A DNA stretch of 57,622 bases from Scytonema hofmannii PCC 7110 (GCF_000346485.2 NZ_KQ976354.1:7124151-7181772), one strand, 5' to 3'; shown: positions 34,701 through 43,063, numbered from the stretch's first letter. Numbers and translations: made by a program. The notes: generated from the letters alone by a model not told the origin.

Positions 34701-35405
34701 ATGAATAGTAATGTTTTAGAAAAGATCGCATTATCCAGCCTAGTTGAATCAATCATCGCTCAAGAGGAAAGTATCTTAAGCGAATTAGAAGTAGAGCATC
34801 ATCTCTATAAATTAATAATGCAAGAAGAAGGTTTAAAACAATTTGCAGAAGCTTTCTACTTCGTGCGATATAACTTTTGCCATTTGAATTTTATATTAGG
34901 AGAACGATGTGGTATTAATGAGTTTTTATGGAGAGGTTTAGCAAGGAATTTAATAGAAGAATTAGGTGGAAGAAAAGGACCAAGTCATAACCAATTATAT
35001 AGAGATTTTTTATCCTGTGTAGGTATTGATTCAGAAGAGTTTTTACAAGACTCTATATTCTCGTATCAATTCAATGCTTCGTGGGAGAAATTTTGTAGAG
35101 ATGCACCTCTTTTGGAAGCGATCGCTGCTATTTCAGTCTATGAAGTTCTTGATAAACCAGATTATGCGCTCTTGCTACGTGTTCTTGAAAAATCTGGTGT
35201 TGACAAACGAGGTCTTCACTTTTTTCAAGTTCATGCAGTTGCAGAACATTTTGAGATGTTTGAAGATGTTATCTCCTGGTTAAGCAAACAGGAAAAAGGC
35301 GAGGAAATTATTAATAATGGGAGAAATTTTGTCTTTCGCATGCAAAGGATGATGTGGTTAGGGCTACTAAACACTTTGGAAGAGCTTTCCGAAAAGCGAA
35401 GGTGA
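34701..35405 (+). CDS. haem-oxygenase-like metal enzyme (iron-containing redox enzyme family)
   Basis: The protein is all-helical, with family-like metal-ligand positions. NLIEELGGRKGPSHNQLYRD gives a Glu and a His, SVYEVL a Glu, and FFQVHAVAEHFEMFED the final cluster. Relatives (PqqC, CADD, UndA and N-oxygenases) use two E-x-H...E...H-x3-D-x2-H sets for a di-iron or mononuclear site. Here the last set reads H-x3-E-x2-E with an extra His, so the site may differ. The substrate is unknown, perhaps an amino-acid-derived molecule given the neighbouring amino-acid importer (inference). ATG 34701 is used; an in-frame TTG 34683 is the alternative. Confidence 0.68.
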   Translation: MNSNVLEKIALSSLVESIIAQEESILSELEVEHHLYKLIMQEEGLKQFAEAFYFVRYNFCHLNFILGERCGINEFLWRGLARNLIEELGGRKGPSHNQLYRDFLSCVGIDSEEFLQDSIFSYQFNASWEKFCRDAPLLEAIAAISVYEVLDKPDYALLLRVLEKSGVDKRGLHFFQVHAVAEHFEMFEDVISWLSKQEKGEEIINNGRNFVFRMQRMMWLGLLNTLEELSEKRR

Positions 35406-35877
35406 CGATGATAGCTTCTATGTGTTATGGTCTGTAATTATAAATGCTCAAACCAACAATCAAGAATTTTTCAAATCAGGGTTATTGCAACTGAGATTAT
35501 GTTTCAGCCAGGACTATTTGCAAATGAACCAGAATTAACTGCAACTAGAAAGGTGTTAAGAAACTAGTGGAGTTGGTACTTCCATGTGAAGTTCCTATCT
35601 CAAGTATAAGCGGGGAGTGGAAGAAGTTATTGCTCTAGCCGCAGATTTGGGACAGGGTAATGAATTATATCAAGTCAGAGAGAACGTGCTGAGGTCGGGC
35701 GCAAGAGAATCTTTGGTAGCGGACGTTAGAGTTTTACCAAAGGTTAGGCTTTTCCGGCCATTTAAGCGAATGCTATCTATGAAAATTCCTATTTCCTAAC
35801 AACTGTCCTGTCCCTCTTCACTGATTGTTCAGTTTTTTTGAGAAATTTTTTTAGCCAAAATTAGGAGCACTATTAAC
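35406..35877. other. 472-bp region with no secure gene; possible decayed coding fragments
   Basis: Fragments such as EIMFQPGLFANEPELTATRK (near 35495-35555) and a 60-residue frame at 35617-35799 suggest former coding DNA. No family could be recognised and the frames do not join. The 35617 frame lacks a convincing ribosome-binding site and is not called as a gene. Confidence 0.4.
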
Positions 35878-36303
35878 ATGCAATCATTAACTTCTAAAAA
35901 CGAGCTATTGAAACAATGTGAATCCGATATTCTCCGCTTTGAGAAGGAAAAGCAATCACATTCTAAGTACGCTGACTACTGGGGTAAGACTTATCTAATT
36001 CTTGGAGTATCTGGAACCATTTTCTCTGCCTTATGTGCTGTACTGACTTTCTCGGAGTATAAAATCCAAATCGCCCTTTTAGCGGCGCTTAGTGCTATCC
36101 TAACAGGGCTTTTAGCTTTCTTGAATCCTAATCAGAGAGAACAAGATAGGCGAAAGGCAGCAAGAGATTGTAACAATTATGTCACCCGAGTTCAAGCTTT
36201 TGTTGCAGAAATTGGTTGTTATAAGACACCAGAAGAAATGTTGAAAGAGTATAAAGTTTTAACTAACGAGAGAAATGAACTGGTAAAAACAAGTAAGTAT
36301 TAA
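35878..36303 (+). CDS. SLATT-domain two-transmembrane protein
   Basis: This 141-residue protein has an amphipathic N-terminal helix (residues 5-35), two adjacent transmembrane segments (about 38-57 TYLILGVSGTIFSALCAVL and 64-83 IQIALLAALSAILTGLLAFL) and a cytoplasmic helical tail with REQDRRKAARDCNNYVTRVQAF. This matches the SLATT family, whose members are predicted pore-forming effectors in bacterial conflict systems. They are usually encoded with SMODS nucleotidyltransferases, SLOG sensors or reverse transcriptases, and none is adjacent here. The start is ATG 35878, preceded by AATTAGGAGCAC. Orphan effector, or part of the surrounding unit; unresolved. Confidence 0.75.
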   Translation: MQSLTSKNELLKQCESDILRFEKEKQSHSKYADYWGKTYLILGVSGTIFSALCAVLTFSEYKIQIALLAALSAILTGLLAFLNPNQREQDRRKAARDCNNYVTRVQAFVAEIGCYKTPEEMLKEYKVLTNERNELVKTSKY

Positions 36304-36634
36304 TTGTTCTTGAAGAACGAGTAGGACTCACGCTTTCTCGAAGACGGAGAGAATTGGTTACATTCTCGATTAAATCTACTAGAAGTTTTTTTGATTAAGC
36401 TAATTTCTCCTTGTTGAGAAACTGACTCGTGAAATTGACAGATATACAATAAATATAAATATTTTTAGCCTCTATATATATGGTCAATTTTTAGTGACTC
36501 CATGTAAGAGCGAAAATAATCATCAGATTCAGATAAATTCAAAATAATTAAGTCAATACTTAGTGACCAAATTTCTTCTAAAACATTAATAAATTTATCC
36601 TTGAATTCTTGACTAACATAAGGCTATATAGGCC

Positions 36635-36713
36635 AAACCTGTCTATGCAGGTTATTCTAGTAAAGTTCACGTAGGTGGATTTTGTTTATATAGTCGCGAA
36701 TTATATTCACCGA
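36635..36713 (-). repeat. degraded copy of the 121-bp inverted-repeat element
   Basis: AAACCTGTCTATGCAGGTT, then AAAGTTCACGTAGGTGGATT and TTGTTTATATAGTCGCGAAT, then ATTCACCG. This aligns with the reverse complement of 22802-22922, with hairpin arms partly mutated (GTTCACGTAGGTGGAT for GTCCGCGTAGGCGGAC). Confidence 0.6.
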
Positions 36714-36828
36714 AGCAGTCGGAAATTTCTTATTAATGATTTAGGATTGCTACAGTTTCGCCGGTTTCCTTTCTTATAGGCTCCTGATTCAAACGCTCCG
36801 GAGAGGAGACATATTAATACTCATAATT

Positions 36829-36903
36829 TGTCATAACATTTACAGACCTCACCTGGTATACTGTATTCTTAGATTCAGTAATACACTGTCCTGTAATGAC
36901 AGT
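36829..36903. promoter_or_regulatory. candidate regulator sites before the ABC importer
   Basis: TGTCATAACA (36829-36838) and TGTAATGACA (36892-36901) each match the palindrome TGTCATGACA at nine of ten positions. The second lies inside the inverted repeat ACTGTCCTGTAATGACAGT (36885-36903). They are 190-265 bp before the importer's first gene. A common regulator with 33006-33037 is inferred. Confidence 0.45.
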
Positions 36904-36953
36904 AAAAATTTATGAGTTGATACAATATTGACACATATTGGTTTGATGAGGAT

Positions 36954-37172
36954 ATGGAAATTCTCAATCATTTACAAGATAAAGAAACACTTTATCTCCT
37001 GGATAGCGTGTTTCTGAGGCTCAGTATTTTCCCTCAAATCAAACAGGATTGCTATAAGAGTTTATCTCATAGTTTTTTAAAACAAATTAAACATGAGTTA
37101 CAGCAAAAGTGGGCTTCGTCGTTTACTGACATTGGGTATTGCACTGGTTATTACTATTTTATTTTTTCTTAG
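36954..37172 (+). CDS. small ORF, doubtful
   Basis: A 72-residue frame starts at ATG 36954 with GAGGAT just upstream and overlaps the start of the binding-protein gene by 80 bases. The first 48 residues (MEILNHLQDKETLYLLDSVF ... KQIKHELQQKW) look protein-like and helical. The rest is the shadow of the next gene. It could be a leader peptide or a fragment of a lost gene. Confidence 0.25.
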   Translation: MEILNHLQDKETLYLLDSVFLRLSIFPQIKQDCYKSLSHSFLKQIKHELQQKWASSFTDIGYCTGYYYFIFS

Positions 37173-37956
37173 CTCGTGTACTAGCAATTCTCCACGAGTC
37201 AATGAGTCCACTTTGTCTGAAATATCCTCTACTGGAAGGTTAAAAGTTGGATATCTAATTTTTCCTCCAACAACTACGAAAAACCCTACTACTGGTGAGT
37301 TAGGAGGTCATCATGTTGAAACGATTAAAGAAATTGCTCGCTTGAATAAATGGAAGCTTGAGTTTATTGAGACAGATTGGGCAAACTTTGCAGCTGGGCT
37401 TAACTCTCATCGCTTTGATGTTTCAATAGTTCCTACTTTTGTAACTGTTCCAAGAGCGTTGTCTGTCTATTTTACTAGACCTCTTTTTTTTGCGGGTAAT
37501 AGTGCAGTAGTGCGGATTAACGATCGCCGTTTCACAAATCTTCAGAGTATAGACCAATCTGGAGTTGTAGTTGCAGTGACTCAAGGTGAAGCGGGAGATG
37601 AATATGCAAGAGCAAATTTTCAAAAGGCAAAGATTACTAGATATTCTGGTGGGGATCAATCACTTGTCTTCCAAGCAGTTATAAGTGGTCGAGCAGATAT
37701 TGCACTTGGTGACGCTTATGTAACATCTCAGTTTGTCAAAGCCAACTCAACGCGGGTGAAAGACTTATTTGCTGAATCTCCATATAATTTGACTCCTGTT
37801 TCATGGGCCGTACGTCGAGGAGATGATGAACTTCTTAACTTTTTAAATAGTAGTTTAGAGGCATTCGATTATCAAGGACAGCTTCTTGAATGGGAACGAA
37901 AAGCTGGCGCTAACTGGCTTCATCTTAAAAAAGTTTGGGAATTTAGTAAGAAGTAA
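37093..37956 (+). CDS. amino-acid ABC transporter, substrate-binding lipoprotein (family 3)
   Basis: This 287-residue protein has a lipoprotein signal (hydrophobic TLGIALVITILFFLSSC, lipidated Cys at residue 29). The family-3 solute-binding domain follows: GRLKVGYLIFPP, ADIALGDAYVTSQF and a C-terminal VRRGDDELLNFLNSSLEAF. It should capture a polar amino acid or a related small molecule at the outer face of the inner membrane and deliver it to the permease encoded 7 bases downstream. The RALSVYFTRPL segment corresponds to the usual TPERxxxxxFSxPY. Ligand specificity is not readable. First gene of a three-gene importer operon. Confidence 0.87.
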   Translation: MSYSKSGLRRLLTLGIALVITILFFLSSCTSNSPRVNESTLSEISSTGRLKVGYLIFPPTTTKNPTTGELGGHHVETIKEIARLNKWKLEFIETDWANFAAGLNSHRFDVSIVPTFVTVPRALSVYFTRPLFFAGNSAVVRINDRRFTNLQSIDQSGVVVAVTQGEAGDEYARANFQKAKITRYSGGDQSLVFQAVISGRADIALGDAYVTSQFVKANSTRVKDLFAESPYNLTPVSWAVRRGDDELLNFLNSSLEAFDYQGQLLEWERKAGANWLHLKKVWEFSKK

Positions 37957-37963
37957 TCTGCAT

Positions 37964-38638
37964 ATGGACTGGAATTTCTCTGTCGTTTGGAACAATCTTT
38001 TACCACTTTATTTTGCCTTTATAACAACAGCCTGGATTAGCATTGGAAGTATTACGTTAGGAACTATTATAGGTGTACTTTTAGGAGTTTTATCACTTAT
38101 TTCTTTCAATTTCATTTCATGGTCGGCTAGACTTTTAATTGAGCTTTTTCTTGCGGTTCCAACTCTTGTACTCCTTGTATGGCTATATTACAGTTTGCCA
38201 CTGATAATTCCTGGCTTAGTTATTGAGGGACAAAGTTGTGCTATTCTTGGTCTCAGTTTAAGTCTTTCCGCGTTTGTGGCTGAAATAATTCGAGGAGGAA
38301 TTAACTCAGTACCTATTGGCGAAATTGAGGTAGCTTATTGTACGGGAATGACTCGCCTTGAAGCAATTCGCTATATTCTTATCCCTCAGGTTATCCGTAA
38401 ATCTTGGCCACCTCTTATGGGACAGTACATAACAACCTATAAGTTTTCTACATTGGCATCAGTCATTGCTGTTCCGGAAATTCTACACACGGCAAACTCG
38501 ATTATTGCTCAAACATATCGACCACTAGAAATTTATTCTGCTGTGGCGATTATGTTTATGATTACTATAATTCCTCTTAATATTCTTCTAAGGCGAGTAC
38601 AACGTGTTAAACGATTAGGCGGAATTGAAAAAATATAA
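37964..38638 (+). CDS. amino-acid ABC transporter permease
   Basis: This permease of about 224 residues belongs to the His/Glu/Gln/Arg (HisM/GlnP) type. It has about five transmembrane helices and the cytoplasmic EAA loop EVAYCTGMTRLEAIRYILIPQ, which docks on the ATPase. SLSLSAFVAEIIRGGINSV precedes it, as in the family. ATG 37964 is chosen over an upstream in-frame ATG at 37886 because the latter lies within the binding-protein gene and encodes non-hydrophobic sequence. It lies between the binding protein and the ATPase genes, with 7- and 8-base gaps. Only one permease gene is present, so it probably forms a homodimer. Confidence 0.87.
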   Translation: MDWNFSVVWNNLLPLYFAFITTAWISIGSITLGTIIGVLLGVLSLISFNFISWSARLLIELFLAVPTLVLLVWLYYSLPLIIPGLVIEGQSCAILGLSLSLSAFVAEIIRGGINSVPIGEIEVAYCTGMTRLEAIRYILIPQVIRKSWPPLMGQYITTYKFSTLASVIAVPEILHTANSIIAQTYRPLEIYSAVAIMFMITIIPLNILLRRVQRVKRLGGIEKI

Positions 38639-38646
38639 CTTCTACA

Positions 38647-39321
38647 ATGGAAAACTCATTTCTAAATGTAAAAGATATAGGAAAAGAATTTAATCGCACT
38701 CAGGTTCTAAGTCATGTCTCTTTTTCTCTAGAAAAAGGTGAAAGTATGGTGATTCAAGGACCAAGCGGGTGTGGGAAGACAACTCTGTTACGATGTATTG
38801 CATTCTTAGAAGAAGTTAATCAAGGGCAAATCATTTTTAATGGAGAAACGGTTTCTAAGCCAGGGTTTATAAAACGCAATTTCGGTAAGCATCGCTTAGA
38901 AATTGGCATGGTATTTCAACAGCTATATCTTTGGTCTCATATGACCATACTTGAAAATGTGTCACTTCCTCTCTGGCTTCGTAATGGAAAAAGGAAGAAG
39001 ATTGCAGATAAAGTTGCAAAGGAAAAGTTAGCTCTCCTAGGTATTGAGCACAAAGCCAATGATTATCCAAACCAGCTATCAGGAGGTCAACGGCAAAGGG
39101 CTGCGCTTGCACGCGCACTTGTGCATTCTCCTCAACTTCTTTTATTAGATGAAATCACCGCAAATTTGGATTCAGAAACAGCTGACAAGGTTATAGCAAT
39201 TGTTGAAGAAATTTCAAAAAACACATCAGTGATATTAATCACACATTCTCATCTGTCTTTAGCCAATTGGTCATATGTTTTGTTCTTTGACGGTATACAA
39301 TGGAAGTTTAAAAAAACTTAA
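38647..39321 (+). CDS. amino-acid ABC transporter ATP-binding protein
   Basis: This 224-residue ABC ATPase has Walker A GPSGCGKTT (residues 38-46), a Q-loop MVFQQ, the signature LSGGQRQRAALARAL, Walker B LLLLDEITANLD and the H-switch LITHSH. It lacks the C-terminal extension found in many GlnQ proteins and ends soon after the H-loop. The gene is 8 bases downstream of the permease and completes the importer. In place of the more usual DEPTSALD, the Walker B tail reads DEITANLD, still compatible with activity. Confidence 0.9.
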   Translation: MENSFLNVKDIGKEFNRTQVLSHVSFSLEKGESMVIQGPSGCGKTTLLRCIAFLEEVNQGQIIFNGETVSKPGFIKRNFGKHRLEIGMVFQQLYLWSHMTILENVSLPLWLRNGKRKKIADKVAKEKLALLGIEHKANDYPNQLSGGQRQRAALARALVHSPQLLLLDEITANLDSETADKVIAIVEEISKNTSVILITHSHLSLANWSYVLFFDGIQWKFKKT

Positions 39322-39418
39322 TGAATTAGCGAGTGTCTTTGAATATTAAGGAGATAGATCTGGAAGTGGCGATCGCTGATAGCAATCTTCTTTGATTTGT
39401 GAAAATTTTCAGTGTTCC

Positions 39419-39451
39419 AGATCCCCGACTTATCAAAGAAGTCGGGGATCT
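39419..39451. terminator. perfect 13-bp hairpin after the ABC importer
   Basis: AGATCCCCGACTT and AAGTCGGGGATCT pair around a 7-base loop and are followed by AATTTTTCTC, the form of an intrinsic terminator. A half-copy (AAGAAGTCGGGGATCT) occurs at about 272, so it is also a dispersed repeat. Confidence 0.65.
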
Positions 39452-39516
39452 AATTTTTCTCGATTGATTTAGGATTGCTATTACAATAAAAATCAGATAG
39501 ATGACTGGTGAATCTT

Positions 39517-40353
39517 ATGACTTCTGTCACTACACCAACTGACTCAGTACTGAGTTTACCCGACCACAGGCAATTGCCTGACTCGGACGGGACATTTGTG
39601 AAAAACTTACAAGAACATCCTCAAAGTATTTTACTAACAGATTCGATTAAACCTGTTTTAGAAACTCTGCATCCTGACGGTCAATATTGTATCGGTCAAG
39701 ATTCTGGTATCTATTGGCGATTAATAGATCCCCCAGAGAGGGGGGCTGAAGCACCGGACTGGTTCTACGTCCCGAACGTACCGCCAACTCTTAATGGCAA
39801 AATGCGCCGTTCTTACGTTTTGTGGAAGGAGTATGTTGCACCATTGATTGCGATCGAATTTGTCTCAGGTGATGGGAGTGAAGAACGGGATAAATCTTCG
39901 CCATCACAAGGAGGAGAAGGGAAAGTTGGGAAGTTTTGGGTTTACGAGCAGGCGCTCCGCATTCCTTATTATGCGATTTATGAAGTCGAAAAAGCGGGGG
40001 TAGAAGTATACCGTCTCGTAGGTAATGCTTATCAGCTAATGACACCCAATGAAAGAGGTCATTATGCCATTACACCCATGGCAGTAGAGTTAGGAATTTG
40101 GCAAGGACGGTATCAAAATGCAGAATTGCCGTGGTTGCGCTGGTGGGATGCTGAGGGAAATTTACTTCTGACAGGTGAAGAACGTGCTGAGGTTGAGCAA
40201 CAAAGAGCCAATGCTGAGCAACAAAGAGCCAATGCTGAGCAACAAAGAGCTGAGCTTGAGCGACAAAAGCGGGAGGAAATTGTAGAAAAATTGCGATCGC
40301 TTTCTCCAGAACAGCTTAACGCATTGGGAATTAATCCAGAATTATTGGATTAG
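39517..40353 (+). CDS. Uma2-family nuclease-like protein, tandem copy 1
   Basis: A Uma2 (DUF820) restriction-endonuclease-fold protein. Sequence features include PERGAEAPDWFYVPNV (the PD position), APLIAIEFVSGDGSEERD (the E-x-V position) and GKFWVYEQALRIPYYAIYEV. These proteins are very common in cyanobacteria, and their biological function is unproven. The C terminus is a charged coiled coil with tandem RANAEQQ units and an EIVEKLRSLSPEQLNALGI end. It is nearly identical to the next gene and so is a recent duplication. The shared start context suggests ATG 39517; GTG 39508 is the alternative. Confidence 0.82.
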   Translation: MTSVTTPTDSVLSLPDHRQLPDSDGTFVKNLQEHPQSILLTDSIKPVLETLHPDGQYCIGQDSGIYWRLIDPPERGAEAPDWFYVPNVPPTLNGKMRRSYVLWKEYVAPLIAIEFVSGDGSEERDKSSPSQGGEGKVGKFWVYEQALRIPYYAIYEVEKAGVEVYRLVGNAYQLMTPNERGHYAITPMAVELGIWQGRYQNAELPWLRWWDAEGNLLLTGEERAEVEQQRANAEQQRANAEQQRAELERQKREEIVEKLRSLSPEQLNALGINPELLD

Positions 40354-40443
40354 CTGAAACTCTAAAAATGAGTAACGAGCAATAGAGGTTAATTTCCTAG
40401 TCCCCAATCCCTAGTCGCACCTAATAAAGAAATGGTAAATCTT

Positions 40444-41238
40444 ATGACTTCTGTCACTACACCAACTGACTCAGTGCTGAGTTTACCCGACCACACGCAA
40501 TTGCCTGACTCGGACGGGACATTTGTGAAAAACTTACAAGAACATCCTCAAAGTATTCTACTGACAGATTCGATTAAACCTGTTTTGGAAACGCTGCATC
40601 CTGATGGTCAGTACTGTATCGGTCAAGATTCTGGTATCTACTGGCGGTTAATAGATCCCCCAGAGAGGGGGGCTGAAGCACCGGACTGGTTCTACGTCCC
40701 GAACGTACCGCCAACTCTTAAGGGCAAAATGCGCCGTTCTTACGTTTTGTGGAAGGAATATGTTGCACCGTTGATTGCGATCGAATTTGTCTCAGGTGAT
40801 GGGAGTGAAGAACGAGATAAAACTTCGCCATCACAAGGAGGAGAAGGGAAAGTTGGGAAGTTTTGGGTTTACGAGCAGGCGATCCGCATTCCTTATTATG
40901 CGATTTATGAAGTAGAAAAAGCGGGGGTAGAAGTATACCGTCTCGTAGATAATGCCTATCAACTGATAACACCCAATGAAAGGGGTCATTATGCTATTAC
41001 ACCAATGGGAGTAGAGTTAGGAATTTGGCAAGGACGGTATCAAAATGCAGAATTGCCGTGGTTGCGATGGTGGGATGCTGAGGGAAATTTGCTTCTGACA
41101 GGTGAAGAACGTGCTGAGGCTGAGCGACAAAGGGCCGATATTGAGCGACAAAAGCGAGAGGAAATTGTAGAAAAATTGCGATCGCTTTCTCCGGAACAAC
41201 TGAATGCGTTAGGAATTAATCCAGAATTATTGGATTAG
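40444..41238 (+). CDS. Uma2-family nuclease-like protein, tandem copy 2
   Basis: This paralogue of the preceding gene differs at a handful of residues (for example LNGKM to LKGKM and RLVGNAYQLM to RLVDNAYQLI). It has a shorter coiled coil: the RANAEQQ units are absent and RADIERQ remains. The same PD/E-x-V features of the Uma2 nuclease fold are kept. ATG 40432 two codons plus earlier is in frame, but homology with copy 1 supports ATG 40444. Two intact copies suggest either recent duplication or retention under selection. Confidence 0.82.
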   Translation: MTSVTTPTDSVLSLPDHTQLPDSDGTFVKNLQEHPQSILLTDSIKPVLETLHPDGQYCIGQDSGIYWRLIDPPERGAEAPDWFYVPNVPPTLKGKMRRSYVLWKEYVAPLIAIEFVSGDGSEERDKTSPSQGGEGKVGKFWVYEQAIRIPYYAIYEVEKAGVEVYRLVDNAYQLITPNERGHYAITPMGVELGIWQGRYQNAELPWLRWWDAEGNLLLTGEERAEAERQRADIERQKREEIVEKLRSLSPEQLNALGINPELLD

Positions 41239-41605
41239 CTGAAACTTCAGAAAGGAACCTCGAAATGAAGATATTGAAACCAGTGGTCTATTGGTAGAAA
41301 AAGTGAAGTAAATTTTGTTTATGAAATATAATTTCATCGAAATAACGGAACCACACCAATATTCTGCTTTAGAAGTTTTGAAAAAAACTTACACTACGAT
41401 ATTTTCTAATGTCCATCCTCATCTTCTTTCCCTCTTACTTTGCGCTCTTTGCGTCTTTGCGGTTTTTTTCACTCGTCACTTGTGAGTTTACAGACTACTA
41501 GTAGTCCGCCACATAAATTCTGATAGGTCAAGCAATTCTTAAGCTTACTCTCTTCTTCTCCTCTGCGCCTCTGCAGTTTTTTATCCAAATAAAAGGAAAC
41601 TCGAA
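41239..41605. other. 367-bp intergenic region with a duplicated leader and dispersed repeats
   Basis: AAAGGAACCTCGAAATGAAG at about 41253-41272 nearly repeats AAAGGAAACTCGAAATGAAG at about 41591-41610, the leader and start of the following TPR gene. The first copy soon loses its frame. Between them lie TTTGCGCTCTTTGCGTCTTT-type and CTCTGCGCCTCTGCAG-type repeats. Confidence 0.6.
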
Positions 41606-42307
41606 ATGAAGATGTTGAAACTAGCAAAAGCAAAATTAACAAGTGGAATTTGTACCAGTTTATTTTTGACTTTTGCTTTGATTCCATCTTCTCTGGCTGC
41701 AAAGTCTGGTGGTGAGTACCGACAATTAGGGCTGTTGTATCGCCAACAAGGACGGTTTCCTGAAGCCATTACAGCAATGCAAAAATCTGTGGAACTCGAA
41801 CCGAAAAATATCATGGGACGCGTGAATTTGGGTTGGACACAGCATTTAGCAGGTCAGGAAAAAGATGCGGCTATCTCTTTATGGCAAGCTATCTATCAAG
41901 AACCGTTGTTTGTTCCTGCTTACAATGCTTTGGGAATTGTCTATTTAGTTGATGGCAATGTACCAGTCGCAACATTAGTTCACGCTTGGGCTGCTATTCT
42001 CAAACCGAATAATGAAATTGCTTACTTTAATTTGAGTTTGTCTTTACATCGGCTACAAGTTTATAACTTTGCTATTATTTGTGCTGAACGTGCTGCTACA
42101 TTAGAGCCTAGTAATCCTCATCCTTTGGTTGCTGCTGCGATCGCTTATTGGGATAATGGCGATAAAGATGCTGCTAAACAAGTCTATACAAAAGCTATAC
42201 AGTTGGATTCTAGGTATCGCGATCGCTCTTTTTTAAGTCATCTTAAGCAAGCGGCTTTTACTCAAGAACAAATTGAAAGAACAGAGCAAATACTGACTGC
42301 GATGTAA
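41606..42307 (+). CDS. exported TPR protein
   Basis: This 233-residue protein has a signal peptide (MKMLKLAKAKLTSGICTSLFL, cleavage near SLAA about residue 32). About five TPR helix pairs follow: YRQLGLLYRQQGRFPEAITA, VNLGWTQHLAGQEKDAAI, YNALGIVYLVDGNVPVAT, AYFNLSLSLHRLQVYNF and AIAYWDNGDKDAAKQVYTKA. It is likely a periplasmic or lumenal interaction protein; partner unknown. AAAGGAAACTC lies before ATG 41606. Intact. Confidence 0.8.
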   Translation: MKMLKLAKAKLTSGICTSLFLTFALIPSSLAAKSGGEYRQLGLLYRQQGRFPEAITAMQKSVELEPKNIMGRVNLGWTQHLAGQEKDAAISLWQAIYQEPLFVPAYNALGIVYLVDGNVPVATLVHAWAAILKPNNEIAYFNLSLSLHRLQVYNFAIICAERAATLEPSNPHPLVAAAIAYWDNGDKDAAKQVYTKAIQLDSRYRDRSFLSHLKQAAFTQEQIERTEQILTAM

Positions 42308-42484
42308 ATTCATAAAATTATTTCACGCAAAGGTGCAAAGACGCTAAGAAAGTTTTAGCATAATTGTTTGTTGATACTTATATCCTATATAGGACTCCTA
42401 TTTGATTTTTGAACTGTATGTAGGTAGGGCTAAAGCCCACCACATGATATTTTGTGCGGCATAGCCCTACTACTTTAAAATTTT

Positions 42485-43063
42485 TCATGATGGTTCTCCA
42501 GCTAAAGTAACATCTTCATAGATTGCTACTATTGGGCAACGAAAATCAACACTTGCTAAATGCACTTCTTCGTCTTTTTCAAACGAAAAAAGTTCCCATC
42601 GACCTTCCTGATTGCGGCGGAAACACTCCACAATCATTGTGTCTTGGGAAATGAGGACATATTCTTGAAGTGTTTCTAAGTGTCGGTAGTTAGCAAACTT
42701 TTTACCTCTGTCTAACGCTTCTGTTGAATCGGAAAGCACTTCTACAATTAAGCAAGGAAACTTTTTAAAGTATTCAAATTCTCTATCTCTTGCATCACAG
42801 GTAACCATGACATCAGGATAGTGGTAGCAATTTAAGGCTTCAATTTGTGCTTTCATATCAACCGCGTAAAGACGGCAACTGCTACCCCGAAGATGATTTC
42901 GCAAGAGGATTGATAAATTTATAGTGATGGTAACGTGAGCATCGCTTGCTCCCGTCATTGCAAAAACTTGCCCATCAATATATTCGTGTTTAATTTGACT
43001 GGATTTCTCAGCTTCTAAATATTCTTCTGGTGAAATGTAGTATTCGTGCCTGCTAGTAACCAT
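42485..43063 (-). CDS. Uma2-family nuclease-like protein
   Basis: This 192-residue protein is a typical short Uma2. It begins with YYISPEEYLEAEKSSQIKHEYIDGQVFAMTGAS, then HYPDVMVTCD (the PD position) and LIVEVLSDSTEALDRGKKFANYR (E-x-V and Lys of the PD-(D/E)XK site), with EYVLISQD as the last core strand. All catalytic positions are present. It differs from the tandem pair at 39.5-41.2 kb and is a separate lineage. It is preceded by a normal start and stands alone. Confidence 0.85.
   Translation of the reverse strand: MVTSRHEYYISPEEYLEAEKSSQIKHEYIDGQVFAMTGASDAHVTITINLSILLRNHLRGSSCRLYAVDMKAQIEALNCYHYPDVMVTCDARDREFEYFKKFPCLIVEVLSDSTEALDRGKKFANYRHLETLQEYVLISQDTMIVECFRRNQEGRWELFSFEKDEEVHLASVDFRCPIVAIYEDVTLAGEPS

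Larger units (their letters stand above)
36304..36953. other. 650-bp intergenic region upstream of the ABC importer
   Basis: It includes a degraded copy of the inverted-repeat element (36635-36713), GCTCCGGAGAGGAG near 36795, and palindrome-like sites at 36829-36903. No gene was recognised. Confidence 0.55.

Noticed and set aside
35617-35799. 60-codon frame downstream of the haem-oxygenase-like gene
   Set aside because: No convincing RBS or homology; surrounding fragments in other frames suggest decayed DNA.
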